Shown here piece by piece: positions 16,907-23,086 of a stretch of 23,086 bases of DNA. Made by a program: the position numbers and the translations under genes. Source of the stretch: CALJIC01 sp039805565 (GTDB lineage: Bacteria; Chloroflexota; Chloroflexia; Chloroflexales; Roseiflexaceae); NCBI GenBank assembly GCA_039805565.1, contig JBDLTZ010000320.1:1-23086 (forward strand), written 5' to 3'. Position 1 is the stretch's first letter; each line of letters starts with the position of its first letter. The notes under the pieces were generated by a model. It had not been told where the DNA came from. It saw only the letters and a program-made list of their open reading frames with translations, and ran no database searches.

Positions 16907-16959
16907 AGAGGGCACGAAGGGCACAGAGGCTCAACACCTCCGTGCCCTCCGTGCCCTCT
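16907..16959. terminator. Long hairpin between the convergent lactonase and rho genes
   Basis: Arms 16907-16929 and 16937-16959 pair over 23 positions with two mismatches around a 7-base loop. Each arm contains an internal direct repeat of GGGCACRRA type, so the element also looks like a dispersed repeat. It begins 24 bases after the lactonase stop and ends 24 bases before the rho stop, and can serve both strands. No poly-U is present. Confidence 0.7.
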
Positions 16960-16982
16960 GTGGCCGGTGCTTCGTAGGGCAG

Positions 16983-18215
16983 CTACGACTTGCCGAGGTT
17001 CGCCAGGAACTCAGCGTTGGAGCGCGTCTTGGCCATGCGCGTGAGCATCAGCTCCGCGCCGCTGTTGTCGCCGAGCATGCTCACCATGCGGCGCAACGCC
17101 CAGCACTGGCGCAGCGTGGTAGGCTCCAGCAGCAGCTCCTCGCGGCGGGTGCCGGAGCGCGTGATGTCGATCGCCGGGAAGAGGCGTTTCTCGGCCATCT
17201 TGCGGTCCAGGTGCAGCTCCATATTGCCGGTGCCCTTGAACTCCTCGTAGATCACATCGTCCATCTTGCTGCCGGTGTCCACCAGGCAGGTGGCGATGAT
17301 CGTGAGCGAGCCGCCCTCCTCGATCGCGCGCGCCGCGCCGAAGAAGCGCTTGGGCGGGTAGAGCGCTACCGGGTCGATGCCGCCGGAGAGGGTGCGGCCC
17401 GAGGGGGGCATGGCGATGTTGTAGGCGCGCGAGAGGCGGGTGATCGAATCCATCAGGATCACCACGTCGCGGCCGTGCTCCACCAGGCGGCGGGCGCGCT
17501 CGAGGCCGAGCTCGGCCACCTTGATGTGGTCGTCCACCGGCTCGTCAAAGGTCGAGGCAATCACCTCGCCCTGGACCGAGCGCTGGATGTCGGTGACCTC
17601 TTCGGGGCGCTCGCCGACCAGCATCACCATCAGGTGGACGTCAGGCGCGTTGGCGATGATGCCGTTGGCGATCGACTTCAGCAGGATCGTCTTGCCGGCC
17701 TTGGGCGGAGAGACGATCAGGCCGCGCTGGCCGCGCCCCACGGGTGCGACCATATCGACGAGCCGGGTCGAGAGGATGTTCGGCTCTGTCGCTAGCATGA
17801 TCTGCTGGTACGGGTGGACCGGCGTCAGCTTGTCGAAGCCGGGTCGCTGCTGGGCCTCCTCGGGGAGGTAGCCGTTGACGCGCTCGACGCGCAGGATCGA
17901 GTGGTAGCGCTCGGTCTCTTTGGGCGGGCGGACAACACCGGAGACGTAGTCGCCGGAGCGAAGCCCGAAGCGGCGGATCTGCGACTGCGCGACGTACACG
18001 TCGTTCTCGCCGGCCAGAAGCCGGCTGCCGCGCAGGAAGCCGAAGCCATCGGCCATGATGTCGAGGATGCCCGAACCCGGCGCGCCGGAGACCTCCTCCG
18101 ACCGCTCCGGCGGCTGCGCGGGCGATGGGCGCTCAGCCTCGCTCTGCTTGACGCGCGGCCTCCGTTTCGGCGGGGCCTCGGCAAGCTCACGAGGTCGAAT
18201 GTCTGCTGTGCTCAT
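16983..18215 (-). CDS. rho: Transcription termination factor Rho
   Basis: A hexameric RNA-dependent ATPase that ends transcription at rut sites. I choose the ATG at 18215 (410 residues) with AAGGA ten bases upstream; the frame stays open to 18455, but those 80 codons show no homology and begin at the predicted transcript start. A short basic N-terminal linker precedes the cold-shock-type RNA-binding domain (GILDIMADGFGFLRG, NDVYVAQSQIRRFGLRSGD). Walker A is SPPKAGKTILLKSIA and Walker B VVILMDSITRLSRAYN. The Q/R-loop part is intact (FFGAARAIEEGGSLTIIAT, TGNMELHLDRKMAEKRLFPAID). There is no long insertion of the kind found in some high-GC phyla. It is preceded by a 240-base structured leader and is convergent with the lactonase gene. 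Confidence 0.97.
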   Translation of the reverse strand: MSTADIRPRELAEAPPKRRPRVKQSEAERPSPAQPPERSEEVSGAPGSGILDIMADGFGFLRGSRLLAGENDVYVAQSQIRRFGLRSGDYVSGVVRPPKETERYHSILRVERVNGYLPEEAQQRPGFDKLTPVHPYQQIMLATEPNILSTRLVDMVAPVGRGQRGLIVSPPKAGKTILLKSIANGIIANAPDVHLMVMLVGERPEEVTDIQRSVQGEVIASTFDEPVDDHIKVAELGLERARRLVEHGRDVVILMDSITRLSRAYNIAMPPSGRTLSGGIDPVALYPPKRFFGAARAIEEGGSLTIIATCLVDTGSKMDDVIYEEFKGTGNMELHLDRKMAEKRLFPAIDITRSGTRREELLLEPTTLRQCWALRRMVSMLGDNSGAELMLTRMAKTRSNAEFLANLGKS

Positions 18216-18460
18216 CCTAAGTTGTTCCTTAATTGTCCGACCTGACGGCCCGCGGCCCGATAACCGGCTAGGCAGGGCGCAGTGCTGCGGGGAAATCGCC
18301 AGGCGTACAGGCCTAGCAGCGCATGCCGCCCCTTCGATGAGGGGCGAGGCTTGTGCGCCATCTTCGGCGCATACTTCGGGACGGTGTGCCGAAGACGCTT
18401 TATCAAAAGTGGGAAATGGACTGCAACCTGCGGGGGGGACCACGGGGAGTCGCACCCGTT
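18216..18460 (-). promoter_or_regulatory. Long structured leader of rho
   Basis: About 240 untranslated bases separate the likely transcription start (about 18454) from the rho ATG. Hairpins visible in it: CTTCGG/CCGAAG at 18374-18394, TGCGCC/GGCGCA at 18354-18371, CGCCCCT/AGGGGCG at 18327-18346, and a longer-range GCTAGGC (18267-18273) with GCCTAGC (18311-18317). Known rho genes are often autoregulated through their leader, so a regulatory role is plausible. I do not recognise a known riboswitch class. Confidence 0.5.
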
Positions 18461-18469
18461 ATTATAGCA
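18461..18469 (-). promoter_or_regulatory. Extended -10 promoter of rho
   Basis: The minus strand reads TGCTATAAT, a perfect extended -10. No convincing -35 hexamer is seen 16-18 bases upstream; extended -10 promoters often do without one. Confidence 0.6.
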
Positions 18470-18506
18470 TACGTACAGCAAACGTGTGCAGCCCTATTGG
18501 CACTTG

Positions 18507-18962
18507 TTATCTGCGTTTTTTGTCGGGGTCATCCTCGGGGGCGCGTATGCCTTCGGGTGAAGTGCGCGGGTCGGCGGTGGGGTCAAGAGTCGCATCACCA
18601 GGGCCGAGGTCGACGATGTCCACGCTCGGGCCCAGGCCGTGACCTGTGGTGCCTGCGCCGCGGGTGTCGGTGTTTCCGTAGCTCACGGGGGTCGCCCCGG
18701 TACGGCCTACACCGCTGCCTGGCCCCACCATGGTGTCGGCGTCTACGATGTCACCAAGATCCGCGCCGCTGCCCGCAACGTCGGCCTGTAGGTCGGCCTC
18801 GCTGTAGCCCGCTCCGCTCAGGTCGCGGTCGCCGAGGCTGCCGCCTCGGACATCGGCGGTGCCGCCGACATCGCTGCTGCTGCCCCGGTCTGTCACCACG
18901 TCGGGCCCGATCTCCTGCCGCGTGTCGCCCGCGGCCCGCTTGCGCGCATTGGTCTTTTTCAT
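18507..18962 (-). CDS. Hypothetical disordered acidic protein
   Basis: 151 residues, rich in Gly, Asp, Thr and Ser, with no hydrophobic core, signal peptide or membrane segment. It begins with a basic patch (MKKTNARKRAAG) and continues with low-complexity acidic sequence such as DLSGAGYSEADLQADVAGSG and SVDIVDLGPGD, ending PEDDPDKKRR. This composition suggests an intrinsically disordered cytoplasmic protein. Start support is good: AGGAG nine bases before the ATG at 18962. Third-position GC is like that of neighbours, so it is probably a real native gene. It lies upstream of rho in the same direction but rho has its own promoter. I do not recognise the family. Confidence 0.6.
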   Translation of the reverse strand: MKKTNARKRAAGDTRQEIGPDVVTDRGSSSDVGGTADVRGGSLGDRDLSGAGYSEADLQADVAGSGADLGDIVDADTMVGPGSGVGRTGATPVSYGNTDTRGAGTTGHGLGPSVDIVDLGPGDATLDPTADPRTSPEGIRAPEDDPDKKRR

Positions 18963-19193
18963 TGGGCGCTCTCCTGGCTAGATACAACCATGGAAGTGGT
19001 TCGGGAGGGGAGGGCCAAGCCCTCCCTGGCCCTCCCTGAAACCCACCCACCATACCGATTGGTTTGTGAGGAACACTCTAGATGCGGGACGACTTGGCCG
19101 CCGCGCCCGCGTGCGTATCGGTACTAGCCGCACCGATCGTGCCACGAGCGCAGAGCCGGGTAGGTGCCGCCGGCCGCACTTTGAGGGTTAGGG
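18963..19193. other. Intergenic stretch with a GC-rich hairpin
   Basis: No coding sequence I can support. It holds one clear hairpin, GGGAGGGC (19008-19015) with GCCCTCCC (19019-19026), followed by a further CCCTCCC copy that offers an alternative pairing. The rest is unremarkable up to the promoter at 19194. Confidence 0.5.
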
Positions 19194-19223
19194 TTGACAG
19201 CTCACCTGAGGATCTGATAGTAT
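19194..19223 (+). promoter_or_regulatory. Promoter of the ParB-motif gene
   Basis: Consensus TTGACA (19194-19199), 18-base spacer, TAGTAT (19218-19223). The predicted start near 19230 lies directly before the operator-like repeat at 19235-19248. Confidence 0.65.
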
Positions 19224-19234
19224 AGGCAGCGATA

Positions 19235-19248
19235 AGAACATTTGTTCT
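19235..19248. promoter_or_regulatory. LexA-box-like operator AGAAC-N4-GTTCT
   Basis: AGAACATTTGTTCT has 6-bp inverted arms around two bases and matches the GAAC-N4-GTTC core of the LexA (SOS) box known from Gram-positive bacteria. It sits a few bases after the predicted transcription start and two bases before the AGGAG of the gene at 19260, a normal position for a repressor site. No lexA or recA gene is in the window to support this. Confidence 0.45.
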
Positions 19249-19259
19249 CAGGAGTGGCC

Positions 19260-20021
19260 ATGCAGCCGGTGGAAAGTCTTTTCGTGCCACCCACGCCGCC
19301 GTCGCGACCCGCCGACCCTCCACGAGACGAGACTCTGGCGCGCATCATGCAGCGGACGCGGCCCGAGCGACGGGTGCTGGGCGTGCTGGCGGCCGCCGTT
19401 CGGCGCGACGACGCTCGGTTGCTCGACGCTGTTATCGCGGAGGCCCTTGGGTGGCCTGAGGACAACGCCACGCTTCAGGCGCGCAAAGCGGTGCTGCTGT
19501 ACGACATGACCGCGCTGCTGGTGCGCGGTGGCTACATGGACCTGGCGCTGCGGGTGGCGCCGTCTATTCCGTTCGCACCCGGCATGGCCCAGGTGCTGGT
19601 ATTCTCCGCCGGACAGCCGCAGCAGCGCTACTGCTGGCGCGTGACCCCCGCCTACGCGCTCACGGTCGGGCGTCAGCCTGCCGCGCTCCCGGTGCGAGAC
19701 CTGTCGCAGCCCTACCAGCGCGGCGAGGTCGAGATAGACCACGGGTACCTCGAGCGTGTGCTGCTGCCGCGCCGGCGCCGCCCGCCCCCGATTCTGCTGC
19801 TGCCACACCCGCTCGGGCAGGTGCGGCTCGGAAACATGAGCTACGTCATCCTAGACGGGAATCACCGGGTGGTGTGTGCCTGGCGGCAGCGGCGCTTCTG
19901 GATCCCGGGGCTCGTCCTCACGCCACGCGAGGGGGCGGCGGTGCTGATCAGCCACAGCGAGTGGCCGCCGTACGCGCCGGTTCGCCACGTCTCCACCTCG
20001 GCGCAGGACGAGCCGCGCTGA
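19260..20021 (+). CDS. Hypothetical protein with a ParB-like motif
   Basis: 253 residues from the ATG at 19260 (AGGAG five bases upstream). A TTG six codons earlier is inside the operator and unlikely. Residues 1-30 are proline-rich. About 30-105 look helical (RRVLGVLAAAVRRDDARLLDAVIAEAL). The C-terminal half resembles the ParB/sulfiredoxin nuclease-like fold: a strand and loop at 141-150 (AALPVRDLSQ), then YVILDGNHRVVCAWRQRRF with DGNHR at 199-203, then IPGLVLTP. DG(N/H)HR followed by a helix and a hydrophobic strand is the hallmark of that family, so a nucleotide-binding or hydrolysing role is possible. The match is by eye and short. The strong promoter plus LexA-like operator suggests damage-inducible expression. 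Confidence 0.65.
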   Translation: MQPVESLFVPPTPPSRPADPPRDETLARIMQRTRPERRVLGVLAAAVRRDDARLLDAVIAEALGWPEDNATLQARKAVLLYDMTALLVRGGYMDLALRVAPSIPFAPGMAQVLVFSAGQPQQRYCWRVTPAYALTVGRQPAALPVRDLSQPYQRGEVEIDHGYLERVLLPRRRRPPPILLLPHPLGQVRLGNMSYVILDGNHRVVCAWRQRRFWIPGLVLTPREGAAVLISHSEWPPYAPVRHVSTSAQDEPR

Positions 20022-20051
20022 GAGCCGTACGCCGAGGCGCATCGGTCACAG

Positions 20052-20070
20052 CGAGTGCAATGAGCACTCG
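20052..20070. terminator. Short hairpin between convergent genes
   Basis: CGAGTGC (20052-20058) pairs with GCACTCG (20064-20070) around a 5-base loop, in the 72-base gap between the stops of the ParB-motif gene and the 83-residue gene. The right arm is repeated next to it (GCACTCGGCACTCGGCA). There is no U-tract. Confidence 0.45.
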
Positions 20071-20093
20071 GCACTCGGCACCTGGCGCGCTTC

Positions 20094-20345
20094 TCACACC
20101 GTCTCTTTGCGGTACGCCACCACGATCGCGCCCACCTGCGCCTCGAGATCGAGCAGGCGGTCGAGCTGCCGCTCACTCAGGGGCGCGGCAGGGAGGCTGA
20201 CGCCGGCGGAGGGCGCAGCCTGCACCGCGCTCGGATCGAGCGGCTGGTACGCCAGAAGGTACGCCTCACCAAGGTGCCGCTCGGCCTCGGACAAGATCCG
20301 CTGCTGCTGGGGCGTCAGGTTGGCCCACGTCCAATACTGCTCCAT
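20094..20345 (-). CDS. Small hypothetical protein
   Basis: 83 residues with well-formed helices and no membrane segment: WTWANLTPQQQRILSEAERHLGEAYLLAYQ, a Pro/Ala linker (about 37-55), and LSERQLDRLLDLEAQVGAIVVAYRKE. The two helical parts with a spacer suggest a small helical adaptor or dimeric protein. A perfect AAGGAGG stands eight bases before the ATG at 20345, so it is almost certainly translated. It is divergent from rhaM; the intervening 208 bases contain a perfect 16-bp palindrome. I do not recognise the family and name no function. Confidence 0.7.
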   Translation of the reverse strand: MEQYWTWANLTPQQQRILSEAERHLGEAYLLAYQPLDPSAVQAAPSAGVSLPAAPLSERQLDRLLDLEAQVGAIVVAYRKETV

Positions 20346-20403
20346 CTCACGGACCTCCTTGTGTGATTGGGCAGGCCGGTCCTACCCGTGCACTACACGG
20401 TGT

Positions 20404-20419
20404 GCCTCCAGCTGGAGGC
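20404..20419. promoter_or_regulatory. Perfect 16-bp palindrome upstream of two divergent genes
   Basis: GCCTCCAGCTGGAGGC is its own reverse complement. It lies 58 bases before the 83-residue gene and 134 bases before rhaM, in the region where both promoters should be, and could be a dimeric-regulator operator. A TATACAAT at 20507-20514 is a possible -10 for rhaM, without a good -35. Confidence 0.4.
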
Positions 20420-20553
20420 GCTGTGAACGAGGGTTGCTGCCGGTGCGCTCTGGTGTGGTAGCAAGTCGGGGGCCAGGGGTGGACGGCGTGTGGCGTGGCG
20501 ACTTCGTATACAATGGGGCTCTGCGACCCGCAATCTGCAATCGAGAGGGCACC

Positions 20554-20874
20554 GTGGAACGAGTCTGCTTCCTGCTGAAGGTCCGGCCCGAGCGGCTGGC
20601 GGAGTACAAGGAGCGGCATGCGGCAGTCTGGCCGGATATGCTCCAGGCGCTGCGCGAGACTGGCTGGCACAACTACTCGCTGTTCCTGCGCGACGACGGG
20701 CTGCTGGTGGGCTACTTCGAGACGCCCGACCTCCAGGCAGCGCTGGATGGCATGGCGGCGCGGGAGGTGAACGCGCGCTGGCAGGCAGAGATGGCGCCGT
20801 TCTTCGAGGGGCTGGACGGCCGGCGGCCGGACGAGGGCTTTCTGCGGCTGGAGCAGGTGTTCTACCTGGACTAG
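20554..20874 (+). CDS. rhaM: L-rhamnose mutarotase
   Basis: Interconverts the alpha and beta anomers of L-rhamnose (DUF718/RhaM family), a small cytoplasmic ferredoxin-fold dimer. The frame starts with GTG at 20554 (AGAGG just upstream) and gives 106 residues, the standard length. Signatures are VCFLLKVRPERLAEYKERHAAVWPDM with His22 at the position of the E. coli catalytic histidine, TGWHNYSLFLRDDGLLVGYFET, and NARWQAEMAPFF with the conserved tryptophan, ending LEQVFYLD. No other rhamnose-catabolism gene (rhaA, B, D) is in the window, so it is an orphan here. It may act on rhamnose from elsewhere, or on a related sugar. Confidence 0.92.
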   Translation: MERVCFLLKVRPERLAEYKERHAAVWPDMLQALRETGWHNYSLFLRDDGLLVGYFETPDLQAALDGMAAREVNARWQAEMAPFFEGLDGRRPDEGFLRLEQVFYLD

Positions 20875-20969
20875 CACGGGTAGGCAGGCCCCACACAGCC
20901 CGCCGCAGCCGCCCGGCACGCTTTATGCTCACTCCCTCCATCGGATACTCTCAGCCAAAGGAGGCGAGC

Positions 20970-21200
20970 ATGGCAGGCGAGTGGGATGTTATCAAGGGCA
21001 TGTGGAAGCAGATCAAGGGCGACGCCCGCAACGAGTGGGGCAAGCTCACCGACGACGACTGGGAGCGCATCGCGGGCAACCGCGACAAGTTCGTCGGCCG
21101 GGTCCAGGAGGAGTACGGCTGGGAGCGCTCGGAGGCCGAGCGGCGCATCGACGAGTGGAGCAGGCGCCACGGGCGCTCGGAGCGTGAGCGCGGCATGTAG
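20970..21200 (+). CDS. CsbD-family stress-response protein
   Basis: A 76-residue, highly charged helical protein. GEWDVIKGMWKQIKGDARNEWGKLTDDDWERIAGNRDKFVGRVQE is the CsbD (PF05532) pattern, K-G-x-W-K-Q-x-K-G followed by WG-K-L-T-DDD. A second helix with YGWERSEAERRIDEW ends it. Family members are sigma-B or general-stress-induced, and their molecular function is unknown. AAAGGAGG is placed five bases before the ATG at 20970, a strong ribosome-binding site. It is followed by a 16-bp terminator hairpin. The direction is the same as rhaM, 95 bases upstream, but it probably has its own promoter. Confidence 0.92.
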   Translation: MAGEWDVIKGMWKQIKGDARNEWGKLTDDDWERIAGNRDKFVGRVQEEYGWERSEAERRIDEWSRRHGRSERERGM

Positions 21201-21217
21201 CGCGTCTGAGTCGGCAA

Positions 21218-21254
21218 CGCGGGGGCCACGGGATGTACTCCCGTGGCCCCCGCG
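21218..21254. terminator. 16-bp perfect hairpin after the csbD-like gene
   Basis: Positions 21218-21233 and 21239-21254 are exact reverse complements around TGTAC. It begins 18 bases after the CsbD stop and is shared with the convergent epimerase gene. T-rich sequence (GCGTTTTGTC) lies about 20 bases further on the plus strand, so it is an imperfect intrinsic terminator. Confidence 0.75.
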
Positions 21255-21368
21255 CTATCTCTCGCAGCGTTTTGTCTGCGGCGTGGAGCAAAAGATCTAG
21301 CGCTCTCATGAGCGCCGTACGACGGGCGAACGCTCAGGAGCTTGAGCCTTCACCCTCTGTCCTCTGCT

Positions 21369-22292
21369 CTAGCGCTCGCCGCGCTGGTAGATCTCCCAGA
21401 GCTGCGGCAGCGCGAACAGCGGGTCGGCCGGCGGCTCGAGCTCCAGCCGCGCGCGCATCTGTGTGATGTCGGCGCAGAACTGCGCCACCTCAACCGAGCG
21501 GGCCGGCCGGTGCTCCACTCGCGAGCGGCCGTCGGACAGCGCCAGGATCTGCTCGGCCAGCTCGAGGATCGGCGTCCCCACCCCACTTCCCACGTTCACC
21601 GGCTGCCCGAGCACATCCGCCGTGGTAGCGCGTAGCAGCGCCTCGACCACCTGCTCTACATAGATGAAGTCGATCACCTGGGCACCGCCGTAGACCAGCA
21701 GGTCGCGGCCGCTCGTGGCGGCGTCCAGCCACAGCGGGATCACCCGCCCCGTATCGCGCGGGCCGTAGACGTTCGCCAGGCGCAGCACCGCCACCTCGAG
21801 GCCGTAGGTCGACTGGAACACGCGGCAGTAGAGCTCCCCGGCGGCCTTGCTCGCGCCGTAGGCGTTCTTCGCGTTGAGCGGCCGATCCTCGCTCACCGGG
21901 AGCGCGTCGACCTCGCCGTAGACCTCGCGCGATGAGGCGAAGACCACACGCCGCGCGCCGGCCTCGTGCGCGGCCTGGAGCACGTTAAATGTGCCGGTGA
22001 CGTTGGTCTCGTACGAGTAGCTGATGTTGTTCACCGCGCCCATCACATTTGACTGGGCCGCCAGGTGGAAAATGAATGTCGCGCCGGCGAAGTGCTCGCG
22101 CAGCACCTCCATGTCCCGGATATCTCCCTCGATGACCCGCAGCGCCAGGTTGCCCTGGTGGACGGCGAGGTGCTCGTGTCGCCCGCGGTGGAGGTTGTCG
22201 AGCACGATGATCTCCGCGACCCCATCGCGCATCAGCCGGTCGACAAGGTGGCTTCCAATGAACCCGGCTCCGCCGGTCACGACTACTTTCAT
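21369..22292 (-). CDS. NAD-dependent nucleotide-sugar epimerase/dehydratase (GalE-like SDR)
   Basis: An extended short-chain dehydrogenase acting on nucleotide sugars. The start is the ATG at 22292, giving MKVVVTGGAGFIGSHL, with GAGG seven bases upstream; the frame is open further to 22493 without homology (307 residues chosen). NAD-binding GGAGFIG is at 7-13, with an acidic residue at the end of strand two (IIVLDNLHRG). VIEGDIRD and FIFHLAAQSNV follow, then the catalytic FASSREVYG (Ser120/121) and YGASK (Tyr145, Lys149). RLANVYGPRD and DFIYVEQVVEALL are typical of UDP-sugar epimerases and GDP/dTDP-sugar dehydratases. The substrate cannot be told. Its upstream region to 22556 carries a cluster of hairpins. 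Confidence 0.93.
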   Translation of the reverse strand: MKVVVTGGAGFIGSHLVDRLMRDGVAEIIVLDNLHRGRHEHLAVHQGNLALRVIEGDIRDMEVLREHFAGATFIFHLAAQSNVMGAVNNISYSYETNVTGTFNVLQAAHEAGARRVVFASSREVYGEVDALPVSEDRPLNAKNAYGASKAAGELYCRVFQSTYGLEVAVLRLANVYGPRDTGRVIPLWLDAATSGRDLLVYGGAQVIDFIYVEQVVEALLRATTADVLGQPVNVGSGVGTPILELAEQILALSDGRSRVEHRPARSVEVAQFCADITQMRARLELEPPADPLFALPQLWEIYQRGER

Positions 22293-22458
22293 CACTGCCT
22301 CGCGCTCAACGTGCGCCAACGGCTCGCCGCTCGGGCCTGCCCGGATAGCTAGGGCGTATCTGTCCGCCGACGGCAGGATAGCACACCTCGCCGACGGTGC
22401 AGGTGGGGTGAGGAGAGCCGGGTGTCGAGCAGAGGCTTTGCGTCTTGAGGGGTGAGCG

Positions 22459-22500
22459 GCGGGACGTGCGTGAAGCAGTACTGCTTCGCGCACGCCCCGT
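22459..22500. terminator. Long near-perfect inverted repeat upstream of the epimerase gene
   Basis: Fourteen bases at 22465-22478 pair with 22481-22494 with a single G-U; the core GAAGCAGTACTGCTTC is a perfect 16-bp palindrome. Beyond an A/C mismatch, 22460-22463 pair again with 22496-22499. It is followed on the plus strand by smaller hairpins CCCC-GTC-GGGG (22495-22505), CCGGC-TAC-GCCGG (22516-22528) and ATGCC-TGC-GGCAT (22531-22543). It probably terminates the minus-strand gene ending at 22557. Confidence 0.65.
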
Positions 22501-22556
22501 CGGGGTTCAGCGCATCCGGCTACGCCGGGAATGCCTGCGGCATCAAGCGTTCGGAC

Positions 22557-23086
22557 TTACCGAGCCGCGAGGCCCTGCTTGAGCATGCCGGCGGCGGCGG
22601 GCGGGTCGATCTCCTCGGTGGCGTCGAAGGCCGAGATCGACTTGCCGCCGAGCGACAGGTTCGGGTTCGAGGCCAGCCACTCGATGTCCTCCGCACTGAG
22701 GCCCTCGGCGGCGAGCAGCGCGCCGAAGCAGGTAGCGGTGTAGGACAGGGCGCTGCCCCCCTCGTAGTCCGTGAAGTAGCGCGCCGTCTCCACCATGCCC
22801 TCGAGCGGGCCGGCCGAGAAGTGCACGCCGTTGGTGCCGCGGCTCACCTCGCCCAGGCCCAGCTCAGCGCTGCGGTCGAGGAAGGTGCGGCGCAGCGTGC
22901 CCTCGGCCGACGAGGCCGGGTCGGTCACGCCGAGCATCTCGTTGCGCAGCGCCTTCCACATGTCGGCGCGGCTCGGCTGGGCGCGCACCGCCAGCACCAC
23001 GATCGAGCGGCCCGCCAGGGTGAAGTGCTCCAGCTGCTGCGGGTGGAAGGCATTCAGCACCAGCGTCGTCGCGCCACCCTGCTCGA
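22557..23086 (-). CDS. Unidentified protein, 5'-truncated by the window
   Basis: The frame enters from beyond base 23086 and stops at 22557, so 175 residues of a longer protein are visible. An apparent GTG start at 23060 is only internal: the codons before it continue as EQGGATTLVLNAFHPQQLEHFTLAG without a break. The part seen is soluble, with AGRSIVVLAVRAQ, a helical stretch DMWKALRNEMLG, the segment SRGTNGVHFSAGPLEGMVE and the C-terminal SAEDIEWLASNPNLSLGGKSISAFDATEEIDPP. No signal peptide, membrane helix or motif that I know. It is the last gene before a cluster of hairpins and runs in the same direction as the epimerase. I do not name a function. Confidence 0.75.
   Translation of the reverse strand, partial: EQGGATTLVLNAFHPQQLEHFTLAGRSIVVLAVRAQPSRADMWKALRNEMLGVTDPASSAEGTLRRTFLDRSAELGLGEVSRGTNGVHFSAGPLEGMVETARYFTDYEGGSALSYTATCFGALLAAEGLSAEDIEWLASNPNLSLGGKSISAFDATEEIDPPAAAGMLKQGLAAR

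Noticed and set aside
18216..18455. An N-terminally extended Rho of 490 residues
   Set aside because: The extra 80 residues are not like Rho, begin at the predicted transcript 5' end, and the ATG at 18215 has a Shine-Dalgarno sequence.
18440..18470. A possible tRNA T-arm fragment (GGGGAGTCGCACCC) upstream of rho
   Set aside because: No acceptor, D or anticodon arm could be found around it on either strand.
18212..18481. An 89-codon frame whose stop overlaps the rho ATG (ATGA), as a possible leader peptide
   Set aside because: Its start lies upstream of the predicted promoter -10, no internal start has a ribosome-binding site, and the sequence is not protein-like. The rho leader is better read as structured RNA.
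19078..19323. An 81-codon minus-strand frame upstream of the ParB-motif gene
   Set aside because: It runs across the promoter, operator and start of a better supported gene and shows no ribosome-binding site.
23058..23060. GTG as the start of the last gene
   Set aside because: The frame is coding-like without interruption up to the window edge, so this is an internal valine codon.

Overview
This is a GC-rich bacterial chromosome segment of housekeeping character. I see no phage, transposase, CRISPR array, rRNA or tRNA. The best guess for the source is a member of the Chloroflexota (Chloroflexia-like). This is inferred from the high GC, a small lipoprotein with AYPxP repeats, a glycine/arginine-rich IF-2 N-terminus, a eukaryote-like tandem phosphofructokinase and the mix of hypothetical genes. 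No marker here proves the taxonomy.

Region 1 (1-8476, minus strand) is the classic nusA-infB translation/transcription cluster: nusA, ylxR, infB, rbfA, nrnA, truB, ribF, followed by a separately promoted AIM24-family gene that leaves the window at base 1. rimP, the usual gene in front of nusA, is not there. The cluster has a good promoter at 8413-8441 and a 143-base leader with a terminator-like hairpin, so attenuation is plausible. Strong hairpins also lie between nusA and ylxR, between infB and rbfA (two copies of one element) and directly before truB.

Region 2 (8474-11795) holds a small lipoprotein and a 739-residue tandem phosphofructokinase fired from back-to-back divergent promoters, then a convergent esterase-like hydrolase. 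The phosphofructokinase has an intact ATP-type N-terminal half and a C-terminal half that has lost its catalytic residues, the layout of animal and fungal PFK-1.

Region 3 (11796-15500) is an anaerobic pyruvate module: pflB, the glycyl-radical activase pflA and a tiny zinc-ribbon protein downstream. With the phosphofructokinase it suggests glycolysis feeding mixed-acid-type fermentation under low oxygen.

Region 4 (15463-18500) has a frameshifted beta-propeller remnant, a lactonase-fold beta-propeller and, convergently, rho behind a long structured leader.

Region 5 (18507-23086) is more lineage-specific: a disordered acidic protein, a gene with a ParB-like motif behind a strong promoter and a LexA-box-like operator, a small conserved-looking protein, rhaM, a CsbD-like stress protein, an NAD-dependent sugar epimerase and a 5'-truncated unknown gene. 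Genes in regions 4 and 5 are separated by several strong hairpins likely to act as terminators.
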